From: Acidobacteriota bacterium
Lineage (GTDB): Bacteria > Acidobacteriota > Holophagae > Holophagales > Holophagaceae
NCBI GenBank assembly: GCA_016213735.1
Contig: JACQZU010000014.1
Location: 124,001-188,000 of the forward strand
Direction of reading: 5' to 3'
Length of the DNA: 64,000 bases
The notes under the pieces were generated by a model. That model did not search any database. It saw only the letters and a list, made by a program, of their open reading frames with translations, and had not been told where the DNA came from. Below are positions 1 through 7,814 of the stretch, one piece after another (the stretch's first letter is position 1; every line of letters starts with the position of its first letter). Made by a program: the position numbers and the translations under genes.

Positions 1-1
1 C

Positions 2-988
2 GCGGCGCTCGGGGTCCAGTCCGCCCTGGCCGGGAAACGGACTCTGGTGATGACCTTCGACCCTTCCCTTCGCCTCAAGGACGCCCTGGGCGTGGGCGAA
101 GCAGCCCGGGACCGGGGGGTCCGGGTGCCCCTGGACGCGCCGGGAACCCTGGATGCCTCCCTCCTGGACGCCAAGGCCACCTTCGACCGCCTGGTGTCCA
201 AATACGCCCCGGACCCCGCCGCGGCGGACCGTATCTTCCGGAACCGGTTCTACCGGGACCTGGCGGGCACCCTGGCCGGGATCCTGGAATACATGGCCAT
301 GGAGCGCCTCTTTGAAGCCCGGGCGGAGGGAGCCCATGACCGGATCATCCTGGACACCCCCCCGACCCGACAGGCCCTGGACTTCCTCCAGGCGCCGGAT
401 CGCATCGTGGACTTCCTGGACAGCCGCGCCGTGAAGATGGCCCTGGACCCGATCTGGGAGAGGGATCCGCGAAGCATGAGCCTGCCCGCCCGCCTGGCCG
501 CCCGGGCCGGGATGGAAATGGCGGACCGCACCCTGGGCCGGCGTTTCCTGGAGGATCTGGTGGAATTCGTGCGCGCCTTCAACCCCCTTTTCGACGGATT
601 CCGCGACCGGGCGGAAGAGGTCCGGCGCCTGCTGCGGGACGAAGGGACCCTGTTCCTCCTCGTGGCGGGACCGGGCCCGGATCGCATCCCGGACGCGATG
701 TTCTTCCTCCGGAAGCTGAAGGAAGCCGGACACCGCCTGGGTCCCCTGGTGGTGAACCAGGTGCATCCCCCCGTCGAAAACCCCCGGGCCGGGAGCCCGG
801 ACCTGCATCCCGGGCTCCGCCTCCTGGCCCATCTGGGCTCCAGGGACCAGGAAGGCCTGCGCCAGATTCGAGACCTGCTGCCCGGCCCGGGGTCCGTCCT
901 CGAACTCCCGGCCCAACCACGCCCCCCCTCGGATCTGCCCTCCCTCGCGGCCCTGGCCCGGGCGATGCTGATCCAATTGGATAACTAA
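2..988 (+). CDS. ArsA-like anion-transporting ATPase, N-terminus outside window
   Basis: This is the C-terminal part (about 328 residues) of a soluble P-loop ATPase of the ArsA/GET3 family. The frame is already open at base 2. It enters at the conserved segment after the P-loop helix (AGKRTLVMTFDPS), where the family reads KRTL-V-x-DPA, so the Walker A loop lies upstream of the window. A switch-II-like segment, DTPPTRQALDFL, lies about 110 residues in; the usual family form is D-T-A-P-T-G-H. The replacement of G-H by R-Q is unusual. Bacterial ArsA-like proteins of this size are often not arsenic pumps, and no arsenic gene is next to it, so the substrate cannot be told. It ends about 100 bp before phaR, with an operator-like repeat in between. 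Confidence 0.75.
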   Translation, partial: AALGVQSALAGKRTLVMTFDPSLRLKDALGVGEAARDRGVRVPLDAPGTLDASLLDAKATFDRLVSKYAPDPAAADRIFRNRFYRDLAGTLAGILEYMAMERLFEARAEGAHDRIILDTPPTRQALDFLQAPDRIVDFLDSRAVKMALDPIWERDPRSMSLPARLAARAGMEMADRTLGRRFLEDLVEFVRAFNPLFDGFRDRAEEVRRLLRDEGTLFLLVAGPGPDRIPDAMFFLRKLKEAGHRLGPLVVNQVHPPVENPRAGSPDLHPGLRLLAHLGSRDQEGLRQIRDLLPGPGSVLELPAQPRPPSDLPSLAALARAMLIQLDN

Positions 989-1012
989 TCGATGATATAT
1001 TGATTGTTAAAA

Positions 1013-1067
1013 AATTTACCGCATTGCGGAAAAAAAGAGTTGCGCGATTGCCGCAATGCGGTAAATT
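1013..1067. promoter_or_regulatory. Paired palindromic operator upstream of phaR
   Basis: AATTTACCGCATTGCGG (1013-1029) and its exact reverse complement (1051-1067) flank a 21-bp A-rich spacer. Each arm also contains its own palindrome, CCGCA-N-TGCGG, so this looks like two dimer sites 38 bp apart. A further TTGC-type element lies between them. PhaR repressors of other bacteria recognise TTGC/TGC-containing palindromes and repress their own gene and phasin genes. The site ends 21 bp before the PhaR start codon, so autoregulation is the simplest reading. No T-run follows the second arm, which argues against a terminator. Confidence 0.7.
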
Positions 1068-1088
1068 GGATTCCGGAGGGACACCCGG

Positions 1089-1571
1089 ATGATCCGGCTC
1101 ATCAAGCGCTACGGCGGGGGCAGCCGCAAGCTCTACGACACCGAGGAGAGCCGCTACGTCTCCCTCGAGGAGCTCTCGGCCTGGATCCGCGCCGGCCAGG
1201 AGCTCCGGGTGGTGGACAGCGCCAGCGGCGAGGACGTCACGGCCCAGACCCTCACTCAGAGCCTCTACGAGGAACAGAAGCGAGGCTTCTCCATGCTCTC
1301 GAGGGACTTCCTCCACCAGGTGATCCGCCGGGGGGGACAGGCCTTCAACGAGGGAGTGGAGCAGGTCCAGGCCAAGGTGGACAAGGTGGTCCGCGCCTCG
1401 GTGGATAGCCTCTCCCCCAACGGGGCGCTCCAGGAAGAGATGAGCCTCCTGCGCCAGCGGCTCGGCGAACTGGAATCGGCCCTGGCCCAACTCGAATCGC
1501 ATCCCGCTCCCGCCCCGAAGGGCCGGAGCTCCCGAGCCCCCAAGGGGCGGCGCCCCGGGCGCAAACCCTGA
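1089..1571 (+). CDS. phaR: PhaR-type polyhydroxyalkanoate synthesis regulator
   Basis: A 160-residue transcriptional regulator that in PHA-producing bacteria represses phasin genes and is titrated away by PHA granules. Residues 1-65 hold the PHA/PHB accumulation regulator DNA-binding domain, with the hallmark IKRYGGGSRKLYDTE followed by Y-V-S-L-E-E-L. The middle is helical and the C-terminus is a basic tail rich in Pro, Arg and Lys. A GGAGGG ribosome site lies 8 bp before the ATG. A phasin gene starts 46 bp downstream, which supports the PHA role. A paired palindrome just upstream is a likely autoregulatory operator. No PHA synthase gene is in the window. Confidence 0.88.
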   Translation: MIRLIKRYGGGSRKLYDTEESRYVSLEELSAWIRAGQELRVVDSASGEDVTAQTLTQSLYEEQKRGFSMLSRDFLHQVIRRGGQAFNEGVEQVQAKVDKVVRASVDSLSPNGALQEEMSLLRQRLGELESALAQLESHPAPAPKGRSSRAPKGRRPGRKP

Positions 1572-1617
1572 CCCGGACCATCCATTTTCCCGGCCGACGG
1601 CCGGCACGGAGGACACC

Positions 1618-2019
1618 ATGAGCACGAAGAAGAAGAACGAAGCCATCCCCGCCCTGAAGGAATCCGCCTACGACATCTGGCTGGCGGGCCTGGGTGCCTT
1701 CTCCCTGGCCGGCGAAGAGGGCAGCAAGCTCTTCCGGCAGCTGGTCGAGAAGGGCAGCGAACTCGAGGAAGCCAACAAGGCCAAGCTCGCCAAGCTCGGC
1801 GAAAAGGCCGCCGACCTCAAGGTGGACGCCAAGGCGGCCATGAAGAAGGTTGCCTCCCCGGTGGAGGCCGGCCTGGCCACCGCCATGCACCGCCTGGGCG
1901 TGCCCACCCGCGAGGAGATCGTCACCCTCACCAAGCGGGTCGAGGACCTGACCAAGCTCGTGGCCCAGCGCGGCCAGGGCGAAACGGCCTCCAGGCCGAA
2001 GGGCCGGGCCAAGGCCTGA
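1618..2019 (+). CDS. Phasin / PHA granule-associated protein
   Basis: A 133-residue, strongly amphipathic, alanine- and lysine-rich helical protein typical of phasins, which coat polyhydroxyalkanoate granules. The segment YDIWLAGLGAFSLA near residues 19-32 matches the conserved start of the PhaI/PhaF-type phasin domain. The end is Lys/Arg-rich, like the DNA-binding tail of PhaF but much shorter. GGAGG precedes the ATG. It lies between phaR and a patatin-like lipase gene and is probably cotranscribed with both. Family assignment is good; the exact phasin class is uncertain. Confidence 0.82.
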   Translation: MSTKKKNEAIPALKESAYDIWLAGLGAFSLAGEEGSKLFRQLVEKGSELEEANKAKLAKLGEKAADLKVDAKAAMKKVASPVEAGLATAMHRLGVPTREEIVTLTKRVEDLTKLVAQRGQGETASRPKGRAKA

Positions 2020-2028
2020 GGCGGGACC

Positions 2029-3234
2029 ATGGCGGGCGAGGAGCGGGAAGGCAGGAAATCCAAGCTGGGCCTGGCCCTCGCCGCCGGCGGGGTCCTGGGG
2101 GGCGTCTACGAGGTGGGCGCCCTCCGGGCCCTGGAGGAATCCATCGAAGGTCTGGACCTCAACGATCTTCACGTCATCGTGGGCGTCAGCGCCGGCGCCT
2201 TCGTGGGATCCCACCTGGCCAACGGCGTCACCGTCTCCCAGATGGTGGCGGGCCTCCTCTCCGATGGCGGGGAGGGCGCCCTCTTCGATCCCTCCATCTT
2301 CTTCGTTCCCGCCTACCGGGAACTGAGACGGCGGGGCGCCCAGCTGCCCTCCATCCTGGCGGAGGCCCTGGTCCAGCTGGCCAAGGGGCCGGAGGACCCT
2401 TCCTTCATCGGAACACTGGAAAGCCTCGGGCGCTCCCTCCCGGTCTGCCTGTTCGCCAGCGAGCCCATCCGGGAATACCTGCACCGGACCTTCAGCGCGG
2501 GCGGGCGGACGGACGACTTCCGGCGCCTGCCGCGGAGGTTCAGGGTGGTGGCCACCAACGTGGAGACCGGGGAGCCCGTGGTCTTCGGAGGACAGGGTCA
2601 GGACCACATCCCCATCTCCCGGGCCGTCCAGGCCAGCACGGCCGTGCCGGGGCTGTACCAACCTGTGGAGGTGGAGGGAAGGGTCTGCGTGGATGGGGTG
2701 CTGTTGAAGACCATGCACGCCTCCGTGGCCCTGGACCAGGGCGCGGACCTGCTGCTCTGCGTGAACCCGCTGGTGCCCATGAATGTCGGTTCGGAGGACG
2801 CCCGGGACGTTCTGGGCCGCCGGGCGGTTCAGCGCGGGGGCCTTCCGACCCTGCTCTCCCAGGCCTTCCGGATCCTCATCCATTCCCGCGTGTCCCTGGG
2901 CCTGGAGCGGTACAACCAGGGCTTCCCCAAGTCCGATTTGGTGCTCTTCCAGCCCGACCCCAGCGAACATCGGCTCTTCACCAACCTCTTCCGCTTCCAC
3001 TCTCGGCGACGGGTCTGTGAGATCGCCTACGATCAGACCCGCCGGGACCTCCTGGAGCGGCGCGAGGTCCTCGAGCCTGTGTTCCAGAAGCACGGCCTGT
3101 CCCTGAAGCTCGAGGTCCTGCAGGACCGGCGGCGATCGGTATGGGACTGCGCGGGAGGCCCCGCCCGGGAGGTCAAGGTCACGGACCTGCTCGACGATGC
3201 CCTCCAGTCGCTGGAGCGAAGCCTGGTGGGGTGA
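2029..3234 (+). CDS. Patatin-like phospholipase / lipid acyl hydrolase
   Basis: A 401-residue patatin-family serine hydrolase. The oxyanion-hole motif AAGGVLGGVYEVGAL is near residues 19-33, the nucleophile elbow VGVSAGAF near residues 56-63, and the catalytic Asp in CVDGVLL near residue 223, giving a Ser-Asp dyad. There is no signal peptide, so it should act in the cytoplasm on membrane lipids or on storage granules. It starts 9 bp after the phasin stop codon with a GGCGGG-type ribosome site, so it belongs to the phaR-phasin unit. A role in mobilising stored lipid or polyester is an inference from this position; a phospholipase is equally possible. Confidence 0.85.
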   Translation: MAGEEREGRKSKLGLALAAGGVLGGVYEVGALRALEESIEGLDLNDLHVIVGVSAGAFVGSHLANGVTVSQMVAGLLSDGGEGALFDPSIFFVPAYRELRRRGAQLPSILAEALVQLAKGPEDPSFIGTLESLGRSLPVCLFASEPIREYLHRTFSAGGRTDDFRRLPRRFRVVATNVETGEPVVFGGQGQDHIPISRAVQASTAVPGLYQPVEVEGRVCVDGVLLKTMHASVALDQGADLLLCVNPLVPMNVGSEDARDVLGRRAVQRGGLPTLLSQAFRILIHSRVSLGLERYNQGFPKSDLVLFQPDPSEHRLFTNLFRFHSRRRVCEIAYDQTRRDLLERREVLEPVFQKHGLSLKLEVLQDRRRSVWDCAGGPAREVKVTDLLDDALQSLERSLVG

Positions 3235-3243
3235 GGCCCACCC

Positions 3244-4530
3244 TCAGGGCAAGGTCTTCAAGGCCTGGAATTCCTCCTCGAAACACTGCACCAGGCGTTC
3301 CGGGTCCGCCTCGATGGCGGTGTCGGTCATCACCCCCACCTGGACCTTCCCCGCGAAGCTCAGGATGGAGATGCCCACGCCGATGCGGGCCCGCTGGGGA
3401 ACCCAGAAGAGCAGGCTGCGCACGCGGCTCCCCCCGATGGAGATCTCCCGCTGGGGCCCGGGGACGTTGGTGACGACGGCGGTGCACTTGTTGGCCAGGA
3501 AGTCGATGAGGCCGCAGCTGGGCTTGCCGGGCAGGAGGGTCACCAGCAGGCGTTGGAGCACATAGACCACGAGGGGCGCCACGGATCGCTTCAATTCGTC
3601 CATCCGGGCCTTGACCGCCAGGATCCGCTGGGGGAACTCACGGCCGCCCGCGGGCAGGGTGAGGGGGACGGCGGCGAAACGGTTCTCCAGCACGAGGGGA
3701 TCCCAGGGGGGGCGGACGTTGACGGGCATGGAGACCCGGAAGTGCGGGGGCGCTTTTTCCCCCCGGAGGCCCAGGTAGCGGGAGAAGGCGCCGGAAACGG
3801 AAGCCATCAGCACATCGTTGACCGTGGCGCCGGTCCGCTCCTTGGCCCCCTTGATCACGGCCAGATCCAGGGGTTCGGTCCAGGCCACCCGTTTCTCCCC
3901 TGAAAGGGAGGGGCCATGAAGCCCTTGGCGGTCGGGGACCCAGAAGAGGCGCCGGAGCAGGACCCCGGGGGCGGAAGCCGCGATCAGGAGGGCCCGAAGG
4001 AGACGCTGGCCCCTGCTCGGCCCCGCGGGAAGGGAACCCCGGGCCACGCCATCCCCCCGGTGCCAGTCCTCGTCCATGAGGGCGAACATCAAGGAGACCA
4101 GGGCCATTCCGTCCGCGATGCTGTGGTGGATCCGGATGAGCAGGGCGCTGGCCCCGCCTTCGAAGGCCTCGATGACCTGGATCTCCCACCGGGGCCTGCC
4201 CCGGGGCAGCTTCCGGCTGGCCTCCACCCCGACGTAGGCCTGCACCTCCGCCAGGGTCCGGAGGGAGGGATCCCGGGCCGGGACGATATGCCGGGACAGG
4301 TCGAAATCGGGATCGCTCTCCCAGAAGAGCCGCCCACCCTTCGGGGCAATGCGGCAGCGCAGCCGTTCGAACCTTTCCCGGCCCTCGCCTTCGAAGATCT
4401 TCCGCTGGAAGGCATCGCGCAAGGTCTCGACGCCCAGGGGCTCGGTGACCACCACGGCGTTGATCACCATGAGGTTCGCAGGGGAATCCTGAAGCCAGAT
4501 GACGTCGTTGGAGGCGATCCGCTCGAACAC
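3244..4530 (-). CDS. Wax ester synthase / diacylglycerol acyltransferase (WS/DGAT)
   Basis: A 428-residue bifunctional acyltransferase that transfers acyl groups from acyl-CoA to long-chain alcohols or diacylglycerol, making wax esters or triacylglycerol. The condensation-type active-site motif HHSIADG lies near residue 135, and further family blocks include F-DLSRHI near residue 80 and VNDVLMASVSGAFSRYL in the second half. The length fits the family (430-480). The start is GTG at 4530 with GGAGG overlapping the end of ubiB just upstream, so translation is coupled to ubiB. It is the last gene of the HMG-CoA reductase-ubiB-WS/DGAT operon and converges on the patatin gene with a 9-bp gap. Confidence 0.9.
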   Translation of the reverse strand: MFERIASNDVIWLQDSPANLMVINAVVVTEPLGVETLRDAFQRKIFEGEGRERFERLRCRIAPKGGRLFWESDPDFDLSRHIVPARDPSLRTLAEVQAYVGVEASRKLPRGRPRWEIQVIEAFEGGASALLIRIHHSIADGMALVSLMFALMDEDWHRGDGVARGSLPAGPSRGQRLLRALLIAASAPGVLLRRLFWVPDRQGLHGPSLSGEKRVAWTEPLDLAVIKGAKERTGATVNDVLMASVSGAFSRYLGLRGEKAPPHFRVSMPVNVRPPWDPLVLENRFAAVPLTLPAGGREFPQRILAVKARMDELKRSVAPLVVYVLQRLLVTLLPGKPSCGLIDFLANKCTAVVTNVPGPQREISIGGSRVRSLLFWVPQRARIGVGISILSFAGKVQVGVMTDTAIEADPERLVQCFEEEFQALKTLP

Positions 4531-4531
4531 C

Positions 4532-6217
4532 CTACCTCCGCCGCACGGCCAGGACGAAGGCGATGGCGAAGAGCCCGGACCACACCAGCCAGTGGGCCCG
4601 GAAGCCCATGGCCACCGCCCCCGCCACCAGGCAGGAACCGGCGATGAGGGTGCCCCGCAGGCCGGACAGGGGGCTCTCCGGGGGTTGCCGGGCGAACTTC
4701 TCCAGCACCCGGAGGCCGTCCGTCACCAGGAGGGGCATCTTGGCCATGGCGTCCACCATGTCGGGCACCCCGCGCATGCCCTCGGTGAAGAAGCGCATGG
4801 GGCTGAACTGGTGGATGAAGAGGCTGCGGATGTGCCGCTTGGAGACCTCCGCCACGTCGAAGCCCGGGAGCAGGACGTTGCCCACCCCCTCGAAGGTCAC
4901 CAGGGCCTTGACCATGAGGACCATTTCCACGGGGAAGTACATGTTGTGCCCGGCCCCCTTCGAGAGGGACTGGAGGATCAGCTGCCCGAGGGAGAACTCC
5001 TTGAAATTCGAGGCGCGCTTCCATCGGGCCGCGATGTCCACGGCGTCCCGGCGGAAACCGTTGGGATTGGCGCCGGGGCCCGGGATGGCGATGGCGGTCA
5101 GGTAGCGGGCGGCGTTCTCTCCGTCGCCCATGACCAGGGCGAAATAGTAGTAAAGGAGGGCCTTCCGGAGGTCCTCGTCCAGCCGCCCTACCATGCCCAG
5201 ATCGATGAATCCCACCTTGGGCCCGGGCAGGATGATGAGGTTTCCGGGATGCAGGTCCGCATGGAAGAATCCGTCCCGGTAGAGCATCCGGATGATGGAC
5301 ATGGCCCCCAGGTCCGTGAGGCGCCGGCGCTGCTCCTCCGGCAGTTCCCGGGCTTCCGGGGAGTCCGGGGAGAGGCCGTCGAAGAACTCCATGCACAGCA
5401 CGTTCCGTCCGCTGAATTCCCGGTAGATCTTGGGGAAGACCACGTCCGGCACGTCGTTGAAGTGGTCCGAGAAGGTCTCCGCGTTCTCCGCTTCCAGGCG
5501 CAGGTCCACCTCCCGAAGCGTGTAGGTGCAGAATTCATTCACCAGCTGGCGGGGCATGAAGCGGGGGATGATGACCTGGGCGATGGCCCCGAGGAGCTTG
5601 AGCAGCCGCGCGTCCCGTTCCAGCGTCTGGCGGATGCCGGGTTTCACCACCTTCAGGATCACCCGTTCCCCGTGGATGGTGGTGGCCCGGTGGGTCTGCC
5701 CGATGGAGGCCGAGCCCAGGGGCACGGGCTCGATGTGGAGGAACATCTCCTCCACGGGCCGCTTCAGGTCCTTCTCGATGATCTGGCTCAGGACCTGGAG
5801 GGGGACGACCGGCAGACGATTGAGGAGGTGTTTCAGCTCGGAGGTGATGGCCAGGGGCAGGAGGTCCTCGCGGAGGCTGAGGATCTGGCCCAGCTTGATG
5901 TAGGTGGGACCCAGGCGTTCCAGGCGGCGGCGAAGCTGGACGGCGAAGGGTTGCCCTCGCAGGTCGCGATCCACGAAGATCCGCCCGGGAAGCGCCGCGA
6001 ACCAGAGCAGGACGTAGCGCCCGCCGCGCAGGCCGCCGTCCTCTCGCCGCTCCCGAAGCTGGGCAGCCAGTCCGCCGAAAAGCAGGCCCAGGAAGTGCCG
6101 GTAGGTGACCAGAAGACGCCGCAGAAGGCCCTGGCTGCGCCAGGTCCGCATGATCTCGAAGCCCTTGGCCCGGAGGAGCTCCTCCTGGGCCTGGAATTCC
6201 TCAGCGATTGCGCCCAT
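4532..6217 (-). CDS. ABC1/UbiB-family atypical kinase/ATPase
   Basis: A 561-residue membrane-associated UbiB/ADCK family protein, which supports isoprenoid-quinone (ubiquinone-type) biosynthesis in well-studied members. The family KxGQ motif appears as YIKLGQILSLR, the atypical nucleotide loop as GSASIGQTHRA, followed by VILKVVKPG with the invariant Lys. The catalytic HxDLHPGN and FIDLGMVGRL follow. Two hydrophobic C-terminal segments (about residues 518-557) end in basic residues, as usual for UbiB. The start lies inside the end of the HMG-CoA reductase gene (17-bp overlap) with a GAGGA ribosome site. Its placement with HMG-CoA reductase and WS/DGAT suggests an isoprenoid or neutral-lipid role, but the substrate is not visible. 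Confidence 0.88.
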   Translation of the reverse strand: MGAIAEEFQAQEELLRAKGFEIMRTWRSQGLLRRLLVTYRHFLGLLFGGLAAQLRERREDGGLRGGRYVLLWFAALPGRIFVDRDLRGQPFAVQLRRRLERLGPTYIKLGQILSLREDLLPLAITSELKHLLNRLPVVPLQVLSQIIEKDLKRPVEEMFLHIEPVPLGSASIGQTHRATTIHGERVILKVVKPGIRQTLERDARLLKLLGAIAQVIIPRFMPRQLVNEFCTYTLREVDLRLEAENAETFSDHFNDVPDVVFPKIYREFSGRNVLCMEFFDGLSPDSPEARELPEEQRRRLTDLGAMSIIRMLYRDGFFHADLHPGNLIILPGPKVGFIDLGMVGRLDEDLRKALLYYYFALVMGDGENAARYLTAIAIPGPGANPNGFRRDAVDIAARWKRASNFKEFSLGQLILQSLSKGAGHNMYFPVEMVLMVKALVTFEGVGNVLLPGFDVAEVSKRHIRSLFIHQFSPMRFFTEGMRGVPDMVDAMAKMPLLVTDGLRVLEKFARQPPESPLSGLRGTLIAGSCLVAGAVAMGFRAHWLVWSGLFAIAFVLAVRRR

Positions 6218-7742
6218 ATTCCTCGTGCGACGAGACCCACTCCAGTGAGGATATCGCGGCCGCGAGGGAGATTTCGCCCGCGAGCACCACGCCGCCGACG
6301 ATTTCCGCGAGCTTGTTCACCTTGCCCCTCCCCGAGCAGCCCAGGATGTCCAGGCACTCCTTCTGGGTGGGCAGGGAGGTCCCGCCTCCGTGGGTGGCCA
6401 CGATGAGGGAAGGGATGGTGATGGACATGTAGAGGTCCTTCTCCGGGGTCAGCTCGGTGTAGATGATGCCGGAGGACCCCTCGGAGACGTTGGCCACGTC
6501 CTGGCCGATGGCGATGAACATGGCGGTGATGGCGTTGGGGCTGTGGCAGCCGTTGTTGTTGGCCCCGGACAGGATCGCTCCGATGTTGCTCACCCCCCAG
6601 TGGTAGTGGAGGCTCTCGGGCTCCACCCGCATCACCTCCAGGAGCACGTCCCGCTTCACGACGCATTCCGCGGTGACGCGCTTCCCGCGGGTGTGCATGA
6701 CGTTCACCTGCGAGGCCTTCTTGTCCGTGGCGAGGTTCGACTCCAGGTAGAAGCGCTGGATGGTCTTGTTGTTCTCCAGGATCCAGCTGCAGGCCGCGAA
6801 GGTGGCCCGGCCCACCATGTTCTGGCCCGCCGCGTCACCGGTGGTGAAGTTGAAGCGAAGGAACGCGAACTTGTTGGCCAGGTAGGTGTCGATGTAGCTC
6901 AACTTGCCGCTGCGGGTGGTGAGTTCGGCCTCCCGCCTGATGTCGTCGATGTGCGCGTCCACCCATTTCCGGAACTGCAGGGCCTCCCGGGCGCTCTCGA
7001 AGATGAACACGGGGGCCCGCTGCATGTGGTCGTCCTGGACGGTGCACTTCACCCCGCCGCAAAGGTTGAGCACCTTCATGCCCCGGTTGTACGAGGCCAC
7101 CAGGGTGCCTTCGGTGGTGGCCAGCGGGATGAGGAACTCCCCGTCCGCGTGCTGGCCATTGACCCTCAGGGGACCGGCGAACCCCAGCGGGATCTGGGCC
7201 ACTCCGGTGAAGTTCTCGATGTTCCCCTTGGTGACCGCGGGATCGAAGGAGTACTGCGTGAGGTGCTGCAGCTTGACGCCGGCGAATTCCTCCAGGAAGC
7301 GCTGCCGGTCCTTGATCACGTCGAGGCCGTAGTTGTCGTCCTTGGAATAGGGCACGGTGAGCGGCCTTTCCTTGGGCTTGGCCGGATTGTCCTCGACCGT
7401 GAAGCTGAGGGAGCCAAGGCCCTTCACCTCCAGGGCGATCTCGAGGCTGTGGAGTCCGTCCCCCAGGACCTGGCCCGGCAGCCGGAGGAAGGCCACCCGC
7501 TTCAAGGGGAATTCCACGGCCTTGTCCGGGCTGATCTCGGAGGCAGGGCGCCAGGCCCCGTCGCCGAGGTCCACTTCGATGCTCGAGGCCGGGAAGCTCT
7601 GGTCGTCGACCTTGACGTGCTTGATCCGGTGGAGGGTCACGTCCGTCAGGCGGTTCTTCAGGCTGAAAAGGGCTCCTTCCCCCGAGTTCAGCAGGGATCC
7701 ATAGGTGTAGAGCTTCCTCAGGAGGAGCTGCGGCATCATCAT
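6201..7742 (-). CDS. Class I hydroxymethylglutaryl-CoA reductase with extra N-terminal domain
   Basis: HMG-CoA reductase, which makes mevalonate for isoprenoid synthesis (513 residues). The catalytic set is class I: IPLGFAGP near residue 185, ATTEGTLVAS with the catalytic Glu near 211, TDKKASQVN with the catalytic Lys, GDAAGQNM with the catalytic Asp, GGGTSLPTQ, and WVSSHEEYGRNR near the C-terminus with the catalytic His. The first roughly 125 residues form a beta-rich domain (SLKNRLTDVTL onward) that minimal prokaryotic enzymes lack. Its pattern faintly recalls the DUF6379/C-glycoside deglycosidase beta-subunit domain, a low-confidence guess. The chosen ATG at 7742 has AAGGA upstream; further Met codons lie at 7739 and 7736. 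First gene of the HMGR-ubiB-WS/DGAT operon. Confidence 0.9.
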   Translation of the reverse strand: MMMPQLLLRKLYTYGSLLNSGEGALFSLKNRLTDVTLHRIKHVKVDDQSFPASSIEVDLGDGAWRPASEISPDKAVEFPLKRVAFLRLPGQVLGDGLHSLEIALEVKGLGSLSFTVEDNPAKPKERPLTVPYSKDDNYGLDVIKDRQRFLEEFAGVKLQHLTQYSFDPAVTKGNIENFTGVAQIPLGFAGPLRVNGQHADGEFLIPLATTEGTLVASYNRGMKVLNLCGGVKCTVQDDHMQRAPVFIFESAREALQFRKWVDAHIDDIRREAELTTRSGKLSYIDTYLANKFAFLRFNFTTGDAAGQNMVGRATFAACSWILENNKTIQRFYLESNLATDKKASQVNVMHTRGKRVTAECVVKRDVLLEVMRVEPESLHYHWGVSNIGAILSGANNNGCHSPNAITAMFIAIGQDVANVSEGSSGIIYTELTPEKDLYMSITIPSLIVATHGGGTSLPTQKECLDILGCSGRGKVNKLAEIVGGVVLAGEISLAAAISSLEWVSSHEEYGRNR

Positions 7743-7814
7743 GAGAGTTCCTTTGGATTGGGTCCCCATAATGTGTCAGAGGACCCCTCCTTCCGCCATA
7801 CCTGAAGATTCCTC

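Noticed and set aside
1013-1067. Terminator for the ArsA-like gene
   Set aside because: The arms are separated by 21 bp and no T-run follows the second arm; nested palindromes fit an operator better.
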